Assembly (NCBI GenBank): GCA_024734555.1
Contig: JANPWX010000080.1
Span: forward strand, 3,164,278-3,228,277
Direction: 5' to 3'
Source of the DNA: Trochalopteron elliotii
Taxonomy: Eukaryota > Chordata > Aves > Passeriformes > Leiothrichidae
DNA length: 64,000 bases
The notes under the pieces were generated by a model. That model saw only the letters and a list, made by a program, of their open reading frames with translations, was not told the origin of the DNA and searched no databases. This document shows, piece after piece, positions 48,855 to 63,800 of this stretch. Made by a program: the position numbers and the translations under genes. The stretch's first letter is position 1. Each line of letters starts with the position of its first letter.

Positions 48855-51800
48855 ATGAAGGGACTCATCCTGGCCCTGGTGCTCGCCCTTGTGGGTAAGT
48901 GGAAGCTTTACCGTCACTGCCGAGCTGTGACAGACACTGTGATCCTGAGCAAATTGCATCTCCTTGGGGCTTTTCAGGGATATTTACAGCTTCATTTGCT
49001 GAAGCCCTTTAATAGCTTCAGCTGTAAACACTTAGAATTCTGTGCTAAGCTCAGCAGCAGGAGAAAAGCCAAGCAAGCAGCAGCTAGTGAGCAGGGCTGG
49101 CATGGGCTTGGTCTCCTAGGGGTGTGGGGTGAGCCCCATTACTGGTGGTTTGCCAAACATTAGCATGCTGACTTCATGAATAATACATGAAAGGATCTAC
49201 AAAAATGGGTTTTTTTCATGAACACTTCTCTTTCCTTCCTCACAGAGGGCCAGAAACAGGACCTTGGTAAGTAGCTCCCCTGCCAGCCAGCAGTTCCCTT
49301 CCCTTGCTGCCTTCCCTTACGGCCTTGCCTTGCCCACTGCTGTTTTTTGACAGTGGCAGTATCACCTTTCTTTGCTGCGCTGGTTCAAGTAACATCACAA
49401 GAGTCATAGCCAAGGAGGTGTTTCTGTTATATTTTTTTTCCTAACAGAGCCTGTTTTTCATATGGGCAAGACCTACCTGTATAGCTATGAGACCATCATT
49501 TTGCATGAGCTCACTGACAGAAGCCTGGCCACGGCAGGGGTGAGGCTGACCAGCAAGGTGGAGATCAGCCGTGTGTCTCACAGTGACCACCTTCTGCAGG
49601 TAAATCACCATGGCCATGGGAACCCACCCACCCACCCACCAATATCATGCAGTTAAAAATACTTCATTCATACCTTCAGGCTGGCAAAATAAGTGACAAA
49701 AAGATGTAGAGCTCACACAAAAGCTATGCCCAGTGTCAGTCCAAGTGGTTTTCCTCAGGCAGTGATGATTCCCCAGTGAAGGCAGTGGGCATGGGCACTG
49801 AGCTCTGCACCCTGTACACCCAGGGCACGATGGGGAGAACCGAGGGCAGTGCTGAAGGGTCTGCAGCTGCATCCAGAATGGCAGAGACCTACAGAGAGCA
49901 CCACAGGCTTACTCACAGCCTGCTCCTCTGCAGAAAGGAGCTGGAGCTGTTCCAGCTCTGCTGCCCTCAGAATCTAAGCCCTCTTGACTAAAGCTACCTC
50001 AGGTTCACCTCCATACAAAAATATGGCTGGCAGCTGCTTTAAATAAATGTCCTTAACATAGTTTCACTAAGGTAACGCTAAGCTTGAGTATGAACATGAT
50101 CATTCTAGAATGACATACCAGTGTTTTTTAACCTGGTCCATAGCTTTAAAAAAAGCTCAGCACTGAAATTCAGGTATCACATGAGAAAGACTCAACTGTC
50201 TCCATTATCCTCGTTTTGATATTCTTCACATAGGCATTAATTCAAATGTGAAGAATTCTAATGGTAATGCCTGTGTTTATCATAATGATATCAGATCTGG
50301 AAGCATTGTTACTCAGCAAAAAGATAAAACCAAACAACTTAGAATACTGTCATGGCACAAAAGATCACAGACTAGGGATTGAGAAGACAGTACACAGGGA
50401 AAAAGCTGTAAGAGTTGCCCTTAGCACCCACCCTAGGAGTTTTCTCAGCCCGTAATCCTGCACATATATTAGTGAAACAGTGTGAAGAACACCTATTGTC
50501 AAACTTTATGCACTGCTGCAATTGCAGGCTCTGTGTAACCTCACTGAAGTTGCTACAATGTTAGCAGTTGCAGACAACAGTCTTGAGTAGGATTTAATTT
50601 GAGAAAATGTGACAAGAGACAAGCCACTCTTGCAGCATTGATTAAAAATGCCAAAAATAAAACAGAGCACTGAGCCCACACCTTTTCCCTCTATGCAGGA
50701 ACATTTACTTTTATGCACAAGGGTGGGAGGTGTGTAAGTATAGGACTAGGTAGGTCTGTGCATGCAGGCACACACTTCCCACTAGGTAGCAGTCAAGGAC
50801 TTGTGCACAAGATTTACAGCCGGAGGAGCTCGGAGGGATGTCAGCCACTTCCAAAGGTGTGAGCTCCTGTGATCACCACTGCTTCCCCATCAGTTGTGCC
50901 ATGGCTTTGGTGCTTGGGGATGTGCTGGACCTGGAGCAGCAGTCAGAATAGTCCCTGTGTGTTCAGGCAGGCAGCTTGGGCAATAATGGCTTGGCTGCCT
51001 TGCAGACTGAAGGGAGATCTCACTTGTCATCTGTGGGAAAGGAGTGAGTATCCTGTCTGTACAGATTGTTGGTAGCTGGTATTTCACTCACCCTACAAGC
51101 TTCATCAGACTTGCTGAACTTCCGAATTCTGCTCACATAATCTTTTTTTTCTGACAGAAATCCTTGATGAAAGTTTGCATTTTCAAGGATGCTTCCTAGG
51201 CTCAGCACAGGAGTCTGACCTGGAAACTGTTTCCTGCAATGTTGGACAAGTGACTTTTGGCTTGCCATGGATAAGAAGTGTCCAGTTTCTGCATTGTAGC
51301 ACTATTTCCAACTGATGGTGAACAGTATGATTGTTCTCCTGTTTTTGTTCACAGATTCGATCGCCAAAGCTGGAAGAACACAATGGCTTCTGGCCCACTG
51401 ACACCTTCATTCCATCCTCGAAGCTCTCAGAAACAATTGCTGCATGTCTCAGCCAGACCTTTAAGTTTGAATACACTGAAGGAAGGGTTGGAAGTATTTT
51501 TGTCCCTGAGGACTGTCCCATTCTGTGCACTAACCTAGTGAGAGGGGTTCTGAACATGCTGCAGATAACCATCAAAAAGTCACAAAATGTGTATGAGCTA
51601 CAGGAGGTTTGTTTTTCCATTCTGATTTTACTTTTATTATCACTTTAGCATTAAAGAGTAAGTTATACTTCCCAGACTGTTTTCTTTTGCCTTTTTATTG
51701 CTGTTTCAAATGGGACTTTCACTGTGTTTAACCAACACTTGCAGGCTGGGATTGAAGGCATCTGCCATACCAGATACGTTATCCAGGACGATAGCAAGAA

Positions 51801-54800
51801 CAACCGTGCCACCATTTCCAAAAGCAAGGACCTGACAAACTGCCAGGATAAAGCAGTGAAAAACCTGGGAATGGCTTACATCCGACCCTGCCCTACCTGT
51901 CCCCTGGTATGAGCAGCACAGAGCCACTGCTGTCCTGCTGTGGCCTGAGCCACTGCTCAGCACCCACATCACACTGATGCTCCTGGGGGGTTTGGCTTCT
52001 CTGGGATGGCCAGCCCATTCCTGTTTCTGAGTGGGTCTCTTTGCACTTGTAGAAAGCCAGAAGCATTAAGGGCACAGTGACATTCACTTACAAGATGAAG
52101 TATGACAACAGCGGGGTATCGTTGACATCTGCCGTGTCAGACCAGGTGTACCAGATCTCTCCTTTCAATGAGCCCAACGGGGCAGCAGTTGTGGAGGCAA
52201 GGTAGGCACTGTGCATGTCCTTACACTATCACAGCCAGGAGGACATGCCTAAAACTGTTTATATATTTACTGTTGATTTGTGACATAACATGAAGCATCT
52301 GGCTTGTGGCTGCCAAGGGACAAAACACTGTACAGCCCTTGGTATGCCCAACCCAGGGTGTTTCAGGTGGCCTGTGCCCTACTGATTAGGCCACCCAAAA
52401 CATGTGTTCAACCTCTCAGAGACTTTAGCAAGCTCTCACAAAGGCTTTTGCAGTGGTGTGACTTTTCCAGATAATCCTGAGCAATAAATGCACGCTCCAT
52501 TTGCAGTCCGGCTGAGTACCCTTCAGTCTGTTCCAATGCTGCACAAGTCCTCCGTGCACAGTGTGCTAACTGTCTACTGGTGCATTTCTCTCTTTCCCTT
52601 GAAGGCAAGAGCTGTCTTTGGTTGGCACTAAAAGGCCTCCTATCAGTGCACCAACATCTCAGCTGCAAAAACAGGGGAGTCTTCGTTATCATTTCTCAGG
52701 AGAGCTACTCCAGATGCCAATTCCTCTAATCAGGATTAAAAACCCAGATTTACAGGTATTAGAGGCTTATTTTCACATACTTTCACTATCTATAAGGTTA
52801 ACAGATCATCACATAATTACTTCAGGCATGGATCCTTCCAGCTGTCTGTTTTTCCCCCAGTTAACAGAGACGCTGCGGCAATTAGTTCAGAATAACGAGA
52901 AAGGAGACACTAAAGAAGCTTCAGCCAAGTTCTTACAAATGGTCCAGCTTTTTCGTGTAGCAACCCTCGATCAAATCGAGTCTTTGTGGCTGCAGTTTGT
53001 CAATGAACTCCCCTACAGGTAACTATGGCCTTCAGCCAGGGTCTCTGATCAGAGGCACACCGGGCAATGAGGGTGATGTGTCCTCCTTTTCCTGGCAGGC
53101 CCTGGTTCCTGAGCGCCATCTGGGCTGCTGGAACTACTGACACATTCAGATTCCTGAAGCAAAAAATCCACGACGGGAAGCTGAACATCTGGGAAGCAGC
53201 AGTGACTCTCCCTCTTGCCTTCCATTTTGTTACACCAAACAAACAAACCCTGGAAATTGCCTCAGTGAGTACAGATCATTCTTCCTTCTGCTTTCCCCCT
53301 CACCCCTTCTTAACGGTGAATTCATAGGATTATAAGCAAAAGATACAATATATTTCCATCTGTATTTGTAAAATTCAGGGTATTAACAAAGATGGGAAAT
53401 GGTTCAGAAAATGTTTTCAAAAACTTGTTGCCAAAAGTTTGCAATTATATTTTATATTAAACCACACAAACTATAAGAAAACTGCTGTTGATTCTTTTTG
53501 CCAAATCAGAAGTTAAAAAGAAAAGAGACAAACTCAAGAAAATAATATATAATCAGTATGTAAAGAGCATACAGCATAACTGGAGGAAATCTACTTAATT
53601 TTCTTGTAGCTAAATGTCTAGCATTTGATTTAATTCCTGAAATTATTTAGAAACAGCAGAAATAAATTTTATCTATTTCTCAAATGCCTTTATTGAGAAA
53701 TACAGGTCTAATTACCAGAAAAGTAAAAAATTATACTTCTTCCTTCTGCAGACTTTTCTGACCTGTCCCCAAATCCAGAAAGTACTGATGCATAGGATAA
53801 TTGTTTACCTAGGATATGGTAGCATGGTGAATAAATACTGTGCTCAGGCTTTACTGTGTCCAAATGAACTTCTTCAGGTATGTGACTCTCATTTTTTTAT
53901 TCATAAAAGGGGAAAAAATTTTAAAAGTGCCTTTAATTTAACTCGCACAATACTGGCAGTTAGGTAACTCACTATTTGCATGCCTCACTCTGCAATGCAA
54001 AGACAGAATGAAACACTGAGCTGACACCTTTGAAAGATCAGGTTGTAACAGTTCAGAATTTCAAATGTAGTACTAGAACCCCATGGGGACAATGGATCCG
54101 GTAACCAGTCTGAAACTGAGTTAAGCTGTGTGTCCTTTAATTTGTAAAGCAAAATAATTATGATTCTACTTTTACATTAGGTAGCGTGTACTTAAGAGAT
54201 GTGTTAAAAAGGCAGTAAAGTGTGAATACAAGCAAAGCTCTAAGGATGTCATAGGTTAGGGCTTCCAAGGAAGCCCTGCTACACAATTGCATTTCACTGT
54301 CAGAAATATTCAGGACATTGTCCTTGGACTGTGCAGCTCCAGCTCCTTGCTCAGCAGGACCATAGCACTGAGAAGGTCTTGCTGGTGTTTGACATACCTT
54401 TAAATCTTCCAAAAAGAAGTGAAAATAAAGCCAGGCCATCAGAATGGTAATTCTGCCTCTCAGAACAGCAAAACTGTTGAAGTAAACTTGAAATTGCTGT
54501 AGGAAGTGAAAAATATGCAAGTGCAATTTGGCAGAGGTTGCCCTGGGAACGACTGAACTTGGCATCAGCTCAGCACTGCCTTTGAACTTGCAACAGAGTC
54601 TGGTGCAGACACCCACCTGAGATTGTCTCCTACACTCAGGCTCAGCACAACTGAAAATCAATTACAACACAGTGCAAGGAGAAAAACAAGTTTATTTGTA
54701 TGGTCTGTATTTAGTATCCTGATAATGATGGTGAGATTTTTCCTGGGAGAAAAGTCTGAACAGCTCAGTTCTGGGATTTGCAGCAGTAATTGTTTTGCTT

Positions 54801-57800
54801 GCTATGGTAATGCACATTTTTTATGTGTTATTACAAGATCATTACCTGGTAAGATTAACAGTGTCTGCTCCATTTTCAGCCACTCCACGACCTTGCTACT
54901 GAAGCCACCAGTAGAGGTGATGCCAAAGACATGTCCTTGGCCCTGAAAGCCATAGGCAATGCTGGAGACCCAGCCAGTATGAAACGCATCCTGAAGTTTT
55001 TGCCAACATTTTCCTCAGCTGCAGCTTCATTACCAAACAGAATTCATGCTGATGCTGTGCTGGCCTTAAGGAAAATTGCAAGAAAAGACCCTGAAAAAGT
55101 AACTGAAATTATTATTTAAACAAATGTCTTAAAGGGTGTGGGTTGGGTTTGCTTAGTGATTCAGGAATAATAAAACCATCAGGTAAGGTTAGCAGCTCTG
55201 GACAGACTTCTCAGTTACTGGCCTTCCTCTTGCTCACTCTGCAAACTCCTGACATCATCCCATCCTTGCTAATATCCTGGGAAAGAGTTTGCTTCAGTCA
55301 CTGTAATACTCAGTTTGTTTCTCCCAGCCCTGTTCACTGTGCACCCAGCAATATCTTCATTTTCAGTGACAGGTCCTGTGCCCACATCTCTTGTTTAGGG
55401 TTCTGTCCTCCATCCACTGCAGAGTACGTATGTACTGTTCTGGAAACACTGCTCACTGGCAAGTTATGGGCTACTCAGAGGTTCTGTCTTCCTCCTGTAG
55501 GTAAGGGAGATCACCCTCCAGGTCTTTATGGACACCACGCTTGCTCCAAATGTCCGAATGGTTGCTTGCGTTGTTCTCTTCGAAACAAAGCCTGCTCTTC
55601 CAACAGTAACAGCTCTGGCCAGCTCGCTGCTGACAGAGCCCAGCCTGCAAGTAGCCAGTTTTGCATATTCACACATGAAGACTTTGGCAGCTGGCAGGAT
55701 CCCACAGCTCTATAAACTGTAAGTAGAGGAAGAAGTACATTTTTAGTAGAAAATTGAGATTTTTTTTTGCGGTTTTCTAAGAATTTGGTCACAGTCAACT
55801 CTCTTCATATGGTTTTAATTCTATTACTCAGATCTGCTGCTTGCAACATTGCCATTAAACTCCTGGGCCCCAGACTTGACAGGCTGAGCTATCGCTACAG
55901 CAAGGTCATTCAGATCAGCGACTATTCCTGTGAGTACCAGCTGCCCTGTGCACTTCCTCAGCTTAGGTAGCCAAATGCCTCTGTTGTGTTCTGTGATTTT
56001 CACCCAAAACCCAATCATGAACGGTGAGTTTAGTGCAGTCTTGAAATAGAAAAAGCAGAAGAACCTCTAAATATGCAAAATTGCCTGAGACTATACCACA
56101 AATCTCTGGTATCTGCTGGGGAAAGTGCTGCTTGCACATGGATTTAGCCCTCCTTCAGTCCCTGGGGTTGTGTTGACTCTGCCTTAGAATGAAGTCCTCC
56201 TCTTGAGGTTGCAAACTTGAGGACCTGTGGGAGTGAATCCTGACAGAACCCCTTGTGAACTACTACAGCACGTACCTGTGGTGGCTTATGTGCACCAGAC
56301 ACCCTGGAGACCCTAATTTCTGCTGCTTTTTATTCCTGCGACAGCTCAGTATCAGGCTGGTGCCATTTGGAGGGTCTATCTAATGAACAGTCCCAGCACC
56401 ATGTTTCCATCTGATATAATCACAAAAGTAAGAGGATATTATGCAGACACTGCAACGGATATTATCGAAGTAAGTATTGCATTAAGGCAGCCAGCTCTTG
56501 GACTGTGATGTAGTGTTTAACTCCATTTCTGGCTGTGAGGGTGGATGTGGAAGGGAAAATTTAGATAATGATTTTACTTAGGCTTCTTCTTTTATTTGGG
56601 CTTCTTGACACATACATTCATCAATGAACACATTCAGCATAGGCATGTAAGTCTAGGAGCAGAGGAAACCTTACACAGCAGAACATCCATCTGCCCACCT
56701 AAAGTCACGTGGGACCCAGGGTATTTTGCATAAGTACAGGGAAATTAAATTTCAGCCAGCAGTAAAGCCAGGGCAGCACAAAGCTCCATGTAACAGCATG
56801 CAGGAATTTACACAGCTTCTTGGGCAAGCTTTGCAGCCTGGGCTGAGTTCTGCACTACCCTAAAATTATCCCTGCTGACTAATTTAAAGCTGACTGGCTC
56901 AACCTGTCCTCAGCATCTGCAGCCATAGCTTGCAGTCATCCACCAGGTAGACATGTCCTTATAATGCAATGGCTCCATGGAACAAGTATTTCGTGTGGCC
57001 TCAGTGAATTAATACCAGGCACGAGAGTTCTCCTGAGCTCTCTTGTACTTGGGCTGTGATACCTGACTCTTTCCTCCAGGTGGCTTTCCGGTCACAAAGC
57101 CTAACCAAGCTTATCAGGAAGCAGAACGTTCCCTTTGCTGAGTATGACACGTACAAGACCCTGAAGGAGCTGGGTAAATCGGTATGTCTGGGCACCCTTC
57201 TGACCTGTCTGCAACAGACAGCTCCTGACAGCACCAGGGTTGCATCACCCACCCACTGAGCCATCCCTTTGATGTTTCTCGAAGAAAGGAGTCTGTCATC
57301 CCGTTTAGTCATGGAAAGCTGTACTTACATTGTACTTACTCTCTCAACAGATGCCACCTTTTCACTCAACATGTGTCAACTCTCAATGTATAGTACAAAA
57401 GATGAGGATGCTGCTGGGAGCCAAAATGTTTTAAAGTGTATGTTAGAACAACACTAAGTGGTTGTTCTTCTCTTTTAAAATGATAATTGAATAAGGTTTC
57501 TCCTTCATCAGTCCTTGGGTGTCACCTACTACTTACAGCAGCAGAAATTACCAAGCCCTTTAACCTCATCCTTACATGGGGAAACTCTCTCTGAAAACAC
57601 CTGTGCAATATAAGAAAGGCCACATTGGTTCAGACCTCTAATACGTCTATTGGGTTTTTGGCTAAGGAACCACAGTTCTCATTCTTCAGATGGGACCTAC
57701 TCTTTGTTAATACATTGCTCCATTTTAAGTGACTTTTTCTTCCCTTTCTCCCCATCTCTCCTTAACACCACAGCTTCTGGGATGGAAAGAACTGCCACCT

Positions 57801-60800
57801 GAAGACCTCCTGGTATCTGCTTACATCAAAGTATTGGGTCAAGAGATTGTCTTTGTTGACATCGACAAAGATGCCATTCAACAGATAATGATGGTACTGA
57901 CAAGGCTGTTGACTTTCTCGTCTGCAATACTGAGCAATTTCCCTTCTGTGTCTCCTCTTACCTAACCTACTCCTCTATTTCCAGAGTCTAACTGGATCAT
58001 CAGACTGGCAGCCAGTGGTGAAAAAAGTGTTGGAAGAGGTCCAGAGAGGCATTTCAGGCCGATGGACCCTGCCAGTGCTGGTGGGTGAGATGAGGCACAT
58101 TGTCCCCACCGTTGCTGGCCTGCCACTGGAGCTGGGGCTGTGCGGGGCCACGGTGGCCCAGGCTGCGGCTGATGGTGAGTTTGGGGTGCCAAACTGAGCA
58201 GCTCTCCCACAACCATTGTGGGTCCAGTCCCTCTGCTGAAATTAAACCCCTCTATTATCTTGAAAAACACCCCAGTAATGTCAAAACATTCATGACCAGC
58301 TGCCTCTAAAGGGTTTGTGAAGTAATTGGGATATTTCACCTGAGACATATTTGTATAACTGATTTGGATTAGCAACCTTGAAATAACCATGTAAAGTATT
58401 TCACAATGTAAAAGCACTGCCCTTGCACTAACTACTAGGCTTATTGAAAGTATTGTATCATCAGAATTTATTGTCTCTCTGTTCATATAATTTCTGTCTC
58501 TCTTTTTCAGTGGATGTAAAAGTATCACCACCAGTATCTGACAATTTTAGACCATCACAGTTGTGGGAAACCAAGACGGATATTCATGCTGACATCAGGC
58601 CAAAGTAAAAATTACATATATTTTCACATACACACACAAGTGTATACATACACAAGTATTTATAGTTATAGTTACATTTGACATAGATATGTGGTGGCAT
58701 GTAGCTATACAGGGTTCTTACTTGTCCCAGATTTTGGACAAATGTGCTAGTCTAGAGCAGCAAAGTTGTGAGAAAGCAATGCAACCTCCTGATGCTTTAT
58801 AACCCTGCAAATCTAGCAATGTACATGGTATCCCACAGGATACTGTGCTGTTCTGCCATTGCTAAAAATGCTTACATTTGTACTTGTTCAATGACTAAAG
58901 ATACTAAGATGTTAGAAAATATGTTATCTTAGGTATCAAGTTTTTTATAATTTCAGCATAGAATCTCATCATCACCTGGCATAAGCCAAAGGCATTTCAG
59001 GAGGGAAAGAGAAATGCTTCTGGATCTGCAAAAACAATAGCACTAATAATGATAGTGGTAACAATTATGATAGTAACAATAGTAGTGATAATATTAAAAA
59101 AAATAGGCAGAATCTGAAAGCTACAGGATTCTGGAGTTAGCTTGTCCTCAAGCAATGTACCAGTGACATTGCAGTCAGAAGCTCCACGTTAGCTTTGTTT
59201 TTCAGACAAATCACTTCACCTTTTCCAGCAGCATTTCACCTTTTTTCTTATCCTGTTGTGAGGAATCTCTTCATCCATCAGTAGTGGGTCTTACAATAAA
59301 AAGAACAGCATGAAAATGTAGTTTTGCATTTCAAAGTTAAATTTTTGCATATTAATATATAATTATGCCTGGCTTTATTTCCACTCTTTCAGAGCCTATT
59401 TTCATATGATTGCAATGATGGGGATTAATACACAGTACTTTCAGAGTGGTTTTGAATTTCATGCAGAGCTCAGTGCCAACAGTACAATGAAATTTGATGC
59501 CAGGATAAATATGAAACAGAAAAATTTGAAGATTGAGACCCTTCCCTGCCATCAAGAGATTGAGCTCGCAGCTGTGAGGTATGGAAGAGCTTTTCTCATT
59601 TTCCTTGCTCTGTGTTACTGATTGTGAGTTCCCTGTTATAAAATCACAAGTATACAACTACTTGTTAAGGTCTGCCATACCTTGGCAGCCACATAAAGCT
59701 TAGTACTGTCTTTTTTGCACCAGCAAAGATAGGTAGAGTGAAATCAGAATGTGTTACTTGTGTGCCATTTAACACCTCCACAGGAGTGAAGTTTATGCTA
59801 TTTCAAGGAACATGGAAGAAGTAGATTCTGAAAAGAAATCCCATGTTTTCCCCAAAGGAGAAGTACCAAATATCTCTGACCAGCTACTGCAGTCAACAGA
59901 AGGATCTTCAAAGCCTGGTAGCTGGAAGGTAAGGAAGCCTCTTGCCACCCGTACTGCAGACAGGCAGAGAACAGAGAGCTCCTCAGAAGGGCTGGGCACC
60001 CCTGACAAGGGAGCTGGCTAACCAGATCACAAACACAGGAATGATAAAATTCAACAGGGGTCTGATATTTCCCAAACCAAGCCTAAAACCCAGTGGGTTC
60101 ATGACATGATCTTTCACAGTCCACTCACTTCCTTCATTGTATGCAGGCAGGGCTGCTTTGACAGCATGTCTTCCTATTTCTTTACAGAAATTCACATCCT
60201 TTGTACAATATCTCATTTTTTTCTGAATCAGAATAATGCGAAAAATATGGTTCTTGGCAGGATATAGATTTTTCTTCCTGAATCCTGAGATAATCCTGAG
60301 TGGATTGCAGAAGCACATTCTTCCATGAGCTCTTCAGCTTCTGAGGCTTGTGTGGGAAGGACACCCTGGCTTGAGCAGGAGAGCTAGAAGCCTGAATAGG
60401 TGCAGAGGGACTGCCCCTCCAAAGAGCCCTGCGGGTTCTCGTTGGGAAGTGGATTTGTGAAGCACTGCCTGAGAAAGGGTGGGCAGGAGACCTGTCCTAT
60501 TCCACAGAGCATTTTGCAGGAAACCCCACTGCTTCCAGTGCCTGCATCTCTAATTCCAAGCATTGCTTCCTTCTTTAAGAAGGACTGTCATCATTCTCTT
60601 CATTAACTGGAGGAATTATTTCAAGACCTGGGACAATTTTATTTTTTTTATGGAAAATGACTTTATCTGCCATATTTTTGTTTAATGCAGCAAAGCAGCG
60701 TACCTAATGTGATATCCAAAGGATACCAGCAAGGTTCAGAAGAGGCACATCACAGCAGCGCAGGAAGATTTTACGCACGCAGGTTCTGTAAAAAATTTGA

Positions 60801-63800
60801 AAGTTTGGGATGTTCTACTTGTCTCAGCCTTAAATCACATAATTCTGCTTTCTTAAGAAATACCTATCTGCACAAATTATACGGAGAATTTGAAGCCAAA
60901 ATAATTTTAAAGCCAGGTACAGTCATAATAAGTTTTTCTGTCAATCACTGTAAAAAAATACTCAAGCAGCACAACCCTGGAATGCTTTTGCCTTTAGTTC
61001 ATACAGATGCTGAAATTGACAAAATACAGCTGGAGGTTCAAGCAGGATCCAAAGCAGCTTCGAAAATAATTGAGGTATCAAGATCAGGGTCAAAGGAAGA
61101 GGGAGAGACATCTCCATACGAGGACATTCAAGCTAAACTGAAGAAGATTCTAGGCATTGAAAATGTGCTCACGGTAAGAGACTTTGAGCATCAGAGAGGG
61201 AAATATTTCCTATAATGAAGCCAAGGGTTTCCATTGTGGAAAACTGTCATGGGAAAGCAAAGAACTGGGCTGGGAGGAATGGGCCTGAGTGAGTTCTGGT
61301 ACAGCTTTCACAGTGGGTAGGGACAGGAAATTCTATTTCCTTGAAAGCCTGTGGTGAACATCTTGTCTGACAGCCAGGGAAATGTTACAGAACAAGCTAT
61401 AAATTCATAATGCTTTCAACTGTTTTTGGAGGCTGCGAATAAAACACGGCGCCGTACAAAGCGGATTAACCGAGACTATGGGACTGCAGACACAGGCCTG
61501 TGGGCAGAGCCCAGCACACACCACCTCTCCAGCTCATCCTCCTCTTCTGCTGCTTCCTCTGCTGATGGCAGACAGCCTGGAAATCACCACAGGAAAGATG
61601 AAATAAGGCAATCTGGGAAGAAGCATAGCAGCAGGAGCAGCAGTGAGAGCTCTGCTAGCAGCAAAATATGCAGCAGCAGCAGCAGCAGCCAAGAAGACCA
61701 CTCTGGGGACAGACACTGCAGTGGGGACAGTGAATATTCCAACCAACAGGTAATTCACCCTATCTGGACCTTTTTGTATTTCTTATAATGATTGGTTTTG
61801 TACATCAGAAAATTGTGCTAATTGAGCATGGACCAAAGAAAGAGGAACCCTGGTTCTCTGAAGCATTTCAGATTAGAATTTTTCACTGTAAAATGCTTTA
61901 AAAAAATAATTTTGTTTTGCTTGGTTTTTTTTCCCCATACTCAGAACTGAATTTTTAAATGTATTTATCAAAAGTTAGTTTCTTATTTTCTCTGGGGTCT
62001 TCTTACATACTATCTATTTTCACAGGCAAACCCACCTGTTTACCAGCTCTTGTTTAAACCAGTGGATGAACAGGTACATTTACTGCATGTACTGGGAGCA
62101 GGGTGTACAACTAGTCTTGCTGTCTTTGCTGCAATCAGATCCTAGTTCTCTGAGAGTAAAAATATGATTAATTAATTCTGCAACAACTTCCAGTGGTAGG
62201 CACCTGCTTCAAGGTGATTCTTTGTTTTTGCAGGACACAGGAGGAGAAATCCTGAACATCAGCATCAGCTCTTCCTCTTCCTCAGCTAGTGATGAAGATG
62301 TCTCTAGAGCCATATCTCAGGTGAGTGTCTTAATCTGCAAGAAATCCAAACATTTATTTTGCATTTCCAGTTGTTACATATTTATAACAGAATAGGAAAA
62401 TTATGGCGATTTAGCATATAAGGTATATGAAAGAAATTGAACTGTTTCTCATTTCATAAAGGTGAGCACTTTGTTAGTCATTGAATGTAATTTAATATTC
62501 ATTTAATACAGGCTACATTTTTAAATGAAACTGGAACGTATTGCTGTATATGTTGAAATTTGTCTTGCTCAGTAAATAATTCACTGTAAAAATCATAACA
62601 CTTTAGAAGTGCCAACCTGCTGGATCAGAGATATTTCAGGGATATTTTCATTGTGTATCTTTCTGTAAAAGTTTAGGAGTTGACTCTGCCACTCTTTTGT
62701 TCATTAGGTCCTCACTGCAGAGTCCTTCTGCTCATGTTAGCAGAACTGCAACAGGCCTTTGAAAAAACCTTGAGTTTGCAGCAAGGCTTCAACTCTGAGA
62801 GCAATCCAGGTGTTTATTCAGGAGTGTCTGCATGGTACATAGTTAATGGTACCTGGTCCTTCTATTAGAACTGAGAGAATCTGGAGCAGATTTCAACAAA
62901 GCAAAATTTCGCACATTTCAGGCAATGACCTACATGCCTACAAAATAATAACCCTTACTTTGCTGAGGCATCCCTTCTGCAGCAGCAGCTCCCAGATGTT
63001 AGTGCAAGTAGCTTGTGGAAAGAAGGCAACCAGATTGACCTTCTCCCCCACCATTTCCATGCAGCTTAAATTCACCTCTCTTGTTCACCTTTTCCCTACG
63101 TTACTACTTCCCTGAACTCTTTCTCAGCCACAGCCTTGTTCTTTCCCCATTTCCCACTAAGCCCTCTCCAACTCTGTCTCACCCAATCCTTTTGTGTGTC
63201 TCTGTCACTCAGACCTGGTAGCACAGGGAGGACCTGCTGCCCCACAGCAAATTCTGCCTGCAGCTGTCCCCTGGCCAGGTGGGGACTCTGCCCACAGCTC
63301 AGGTAGGACACTTGGTCAGGCAGGTGCTGCTGATGGGAACAAGGGTCCAGCATTGAACAGGGCCATGTGCTGCTCCTCCTGCAATCACCACACTTTAACT
63401 GCTTTGGACAAATCCCCCTGTAATACAAATTATCATGGTTTTAAACAGGTGGTCAAGCTAGTTTTATCAAAAATGTTATTAGTCTAACTGCAGTTTGGTA
63501 AGAGAGCACTGCTGAGCTGGGTAATATTGGTTCTTTATCCAGTACCATACTTCTTTTACTTGCCTTGAAATTTTTTAGAAAAAAATTCCCAACACAGCCT
63601 TACTTGCAAAAGTCATGCCACTGATTCTACTATCATAATTCTAATGGATTGTTTATGTCTTTGGTCTCTATTTCATCTTTCCTCACTGAAGCCTGAATTC
63701 TTGGGAGACAGCAAGCCACCAATACTGGCTGCAGTTCTTCGTGCCATCCACAGAAACAAGCAGCCAACAGGATTGCAGCTTGTCCTGTACACTGATACAC

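Noticed and set aside
54158..54661. 167-residue minus-strand frame in VTG3 intron 10
   Set aside because: It does not resemble a known family, and its composition is that of chance intronic sequence.
55143..55715. 190-residue + strand frame overlapping VTG3 exon 12
   Set aside because: It reads exon 12 in the wrong frame; the conserved frame aligns with VTG2 exon 12.
57962..58531. 189-residue minus-strand frame
   Set aside because: It lies opposite VTG3 exon 17 and adjoining introns; no conserved motif and no splice support.
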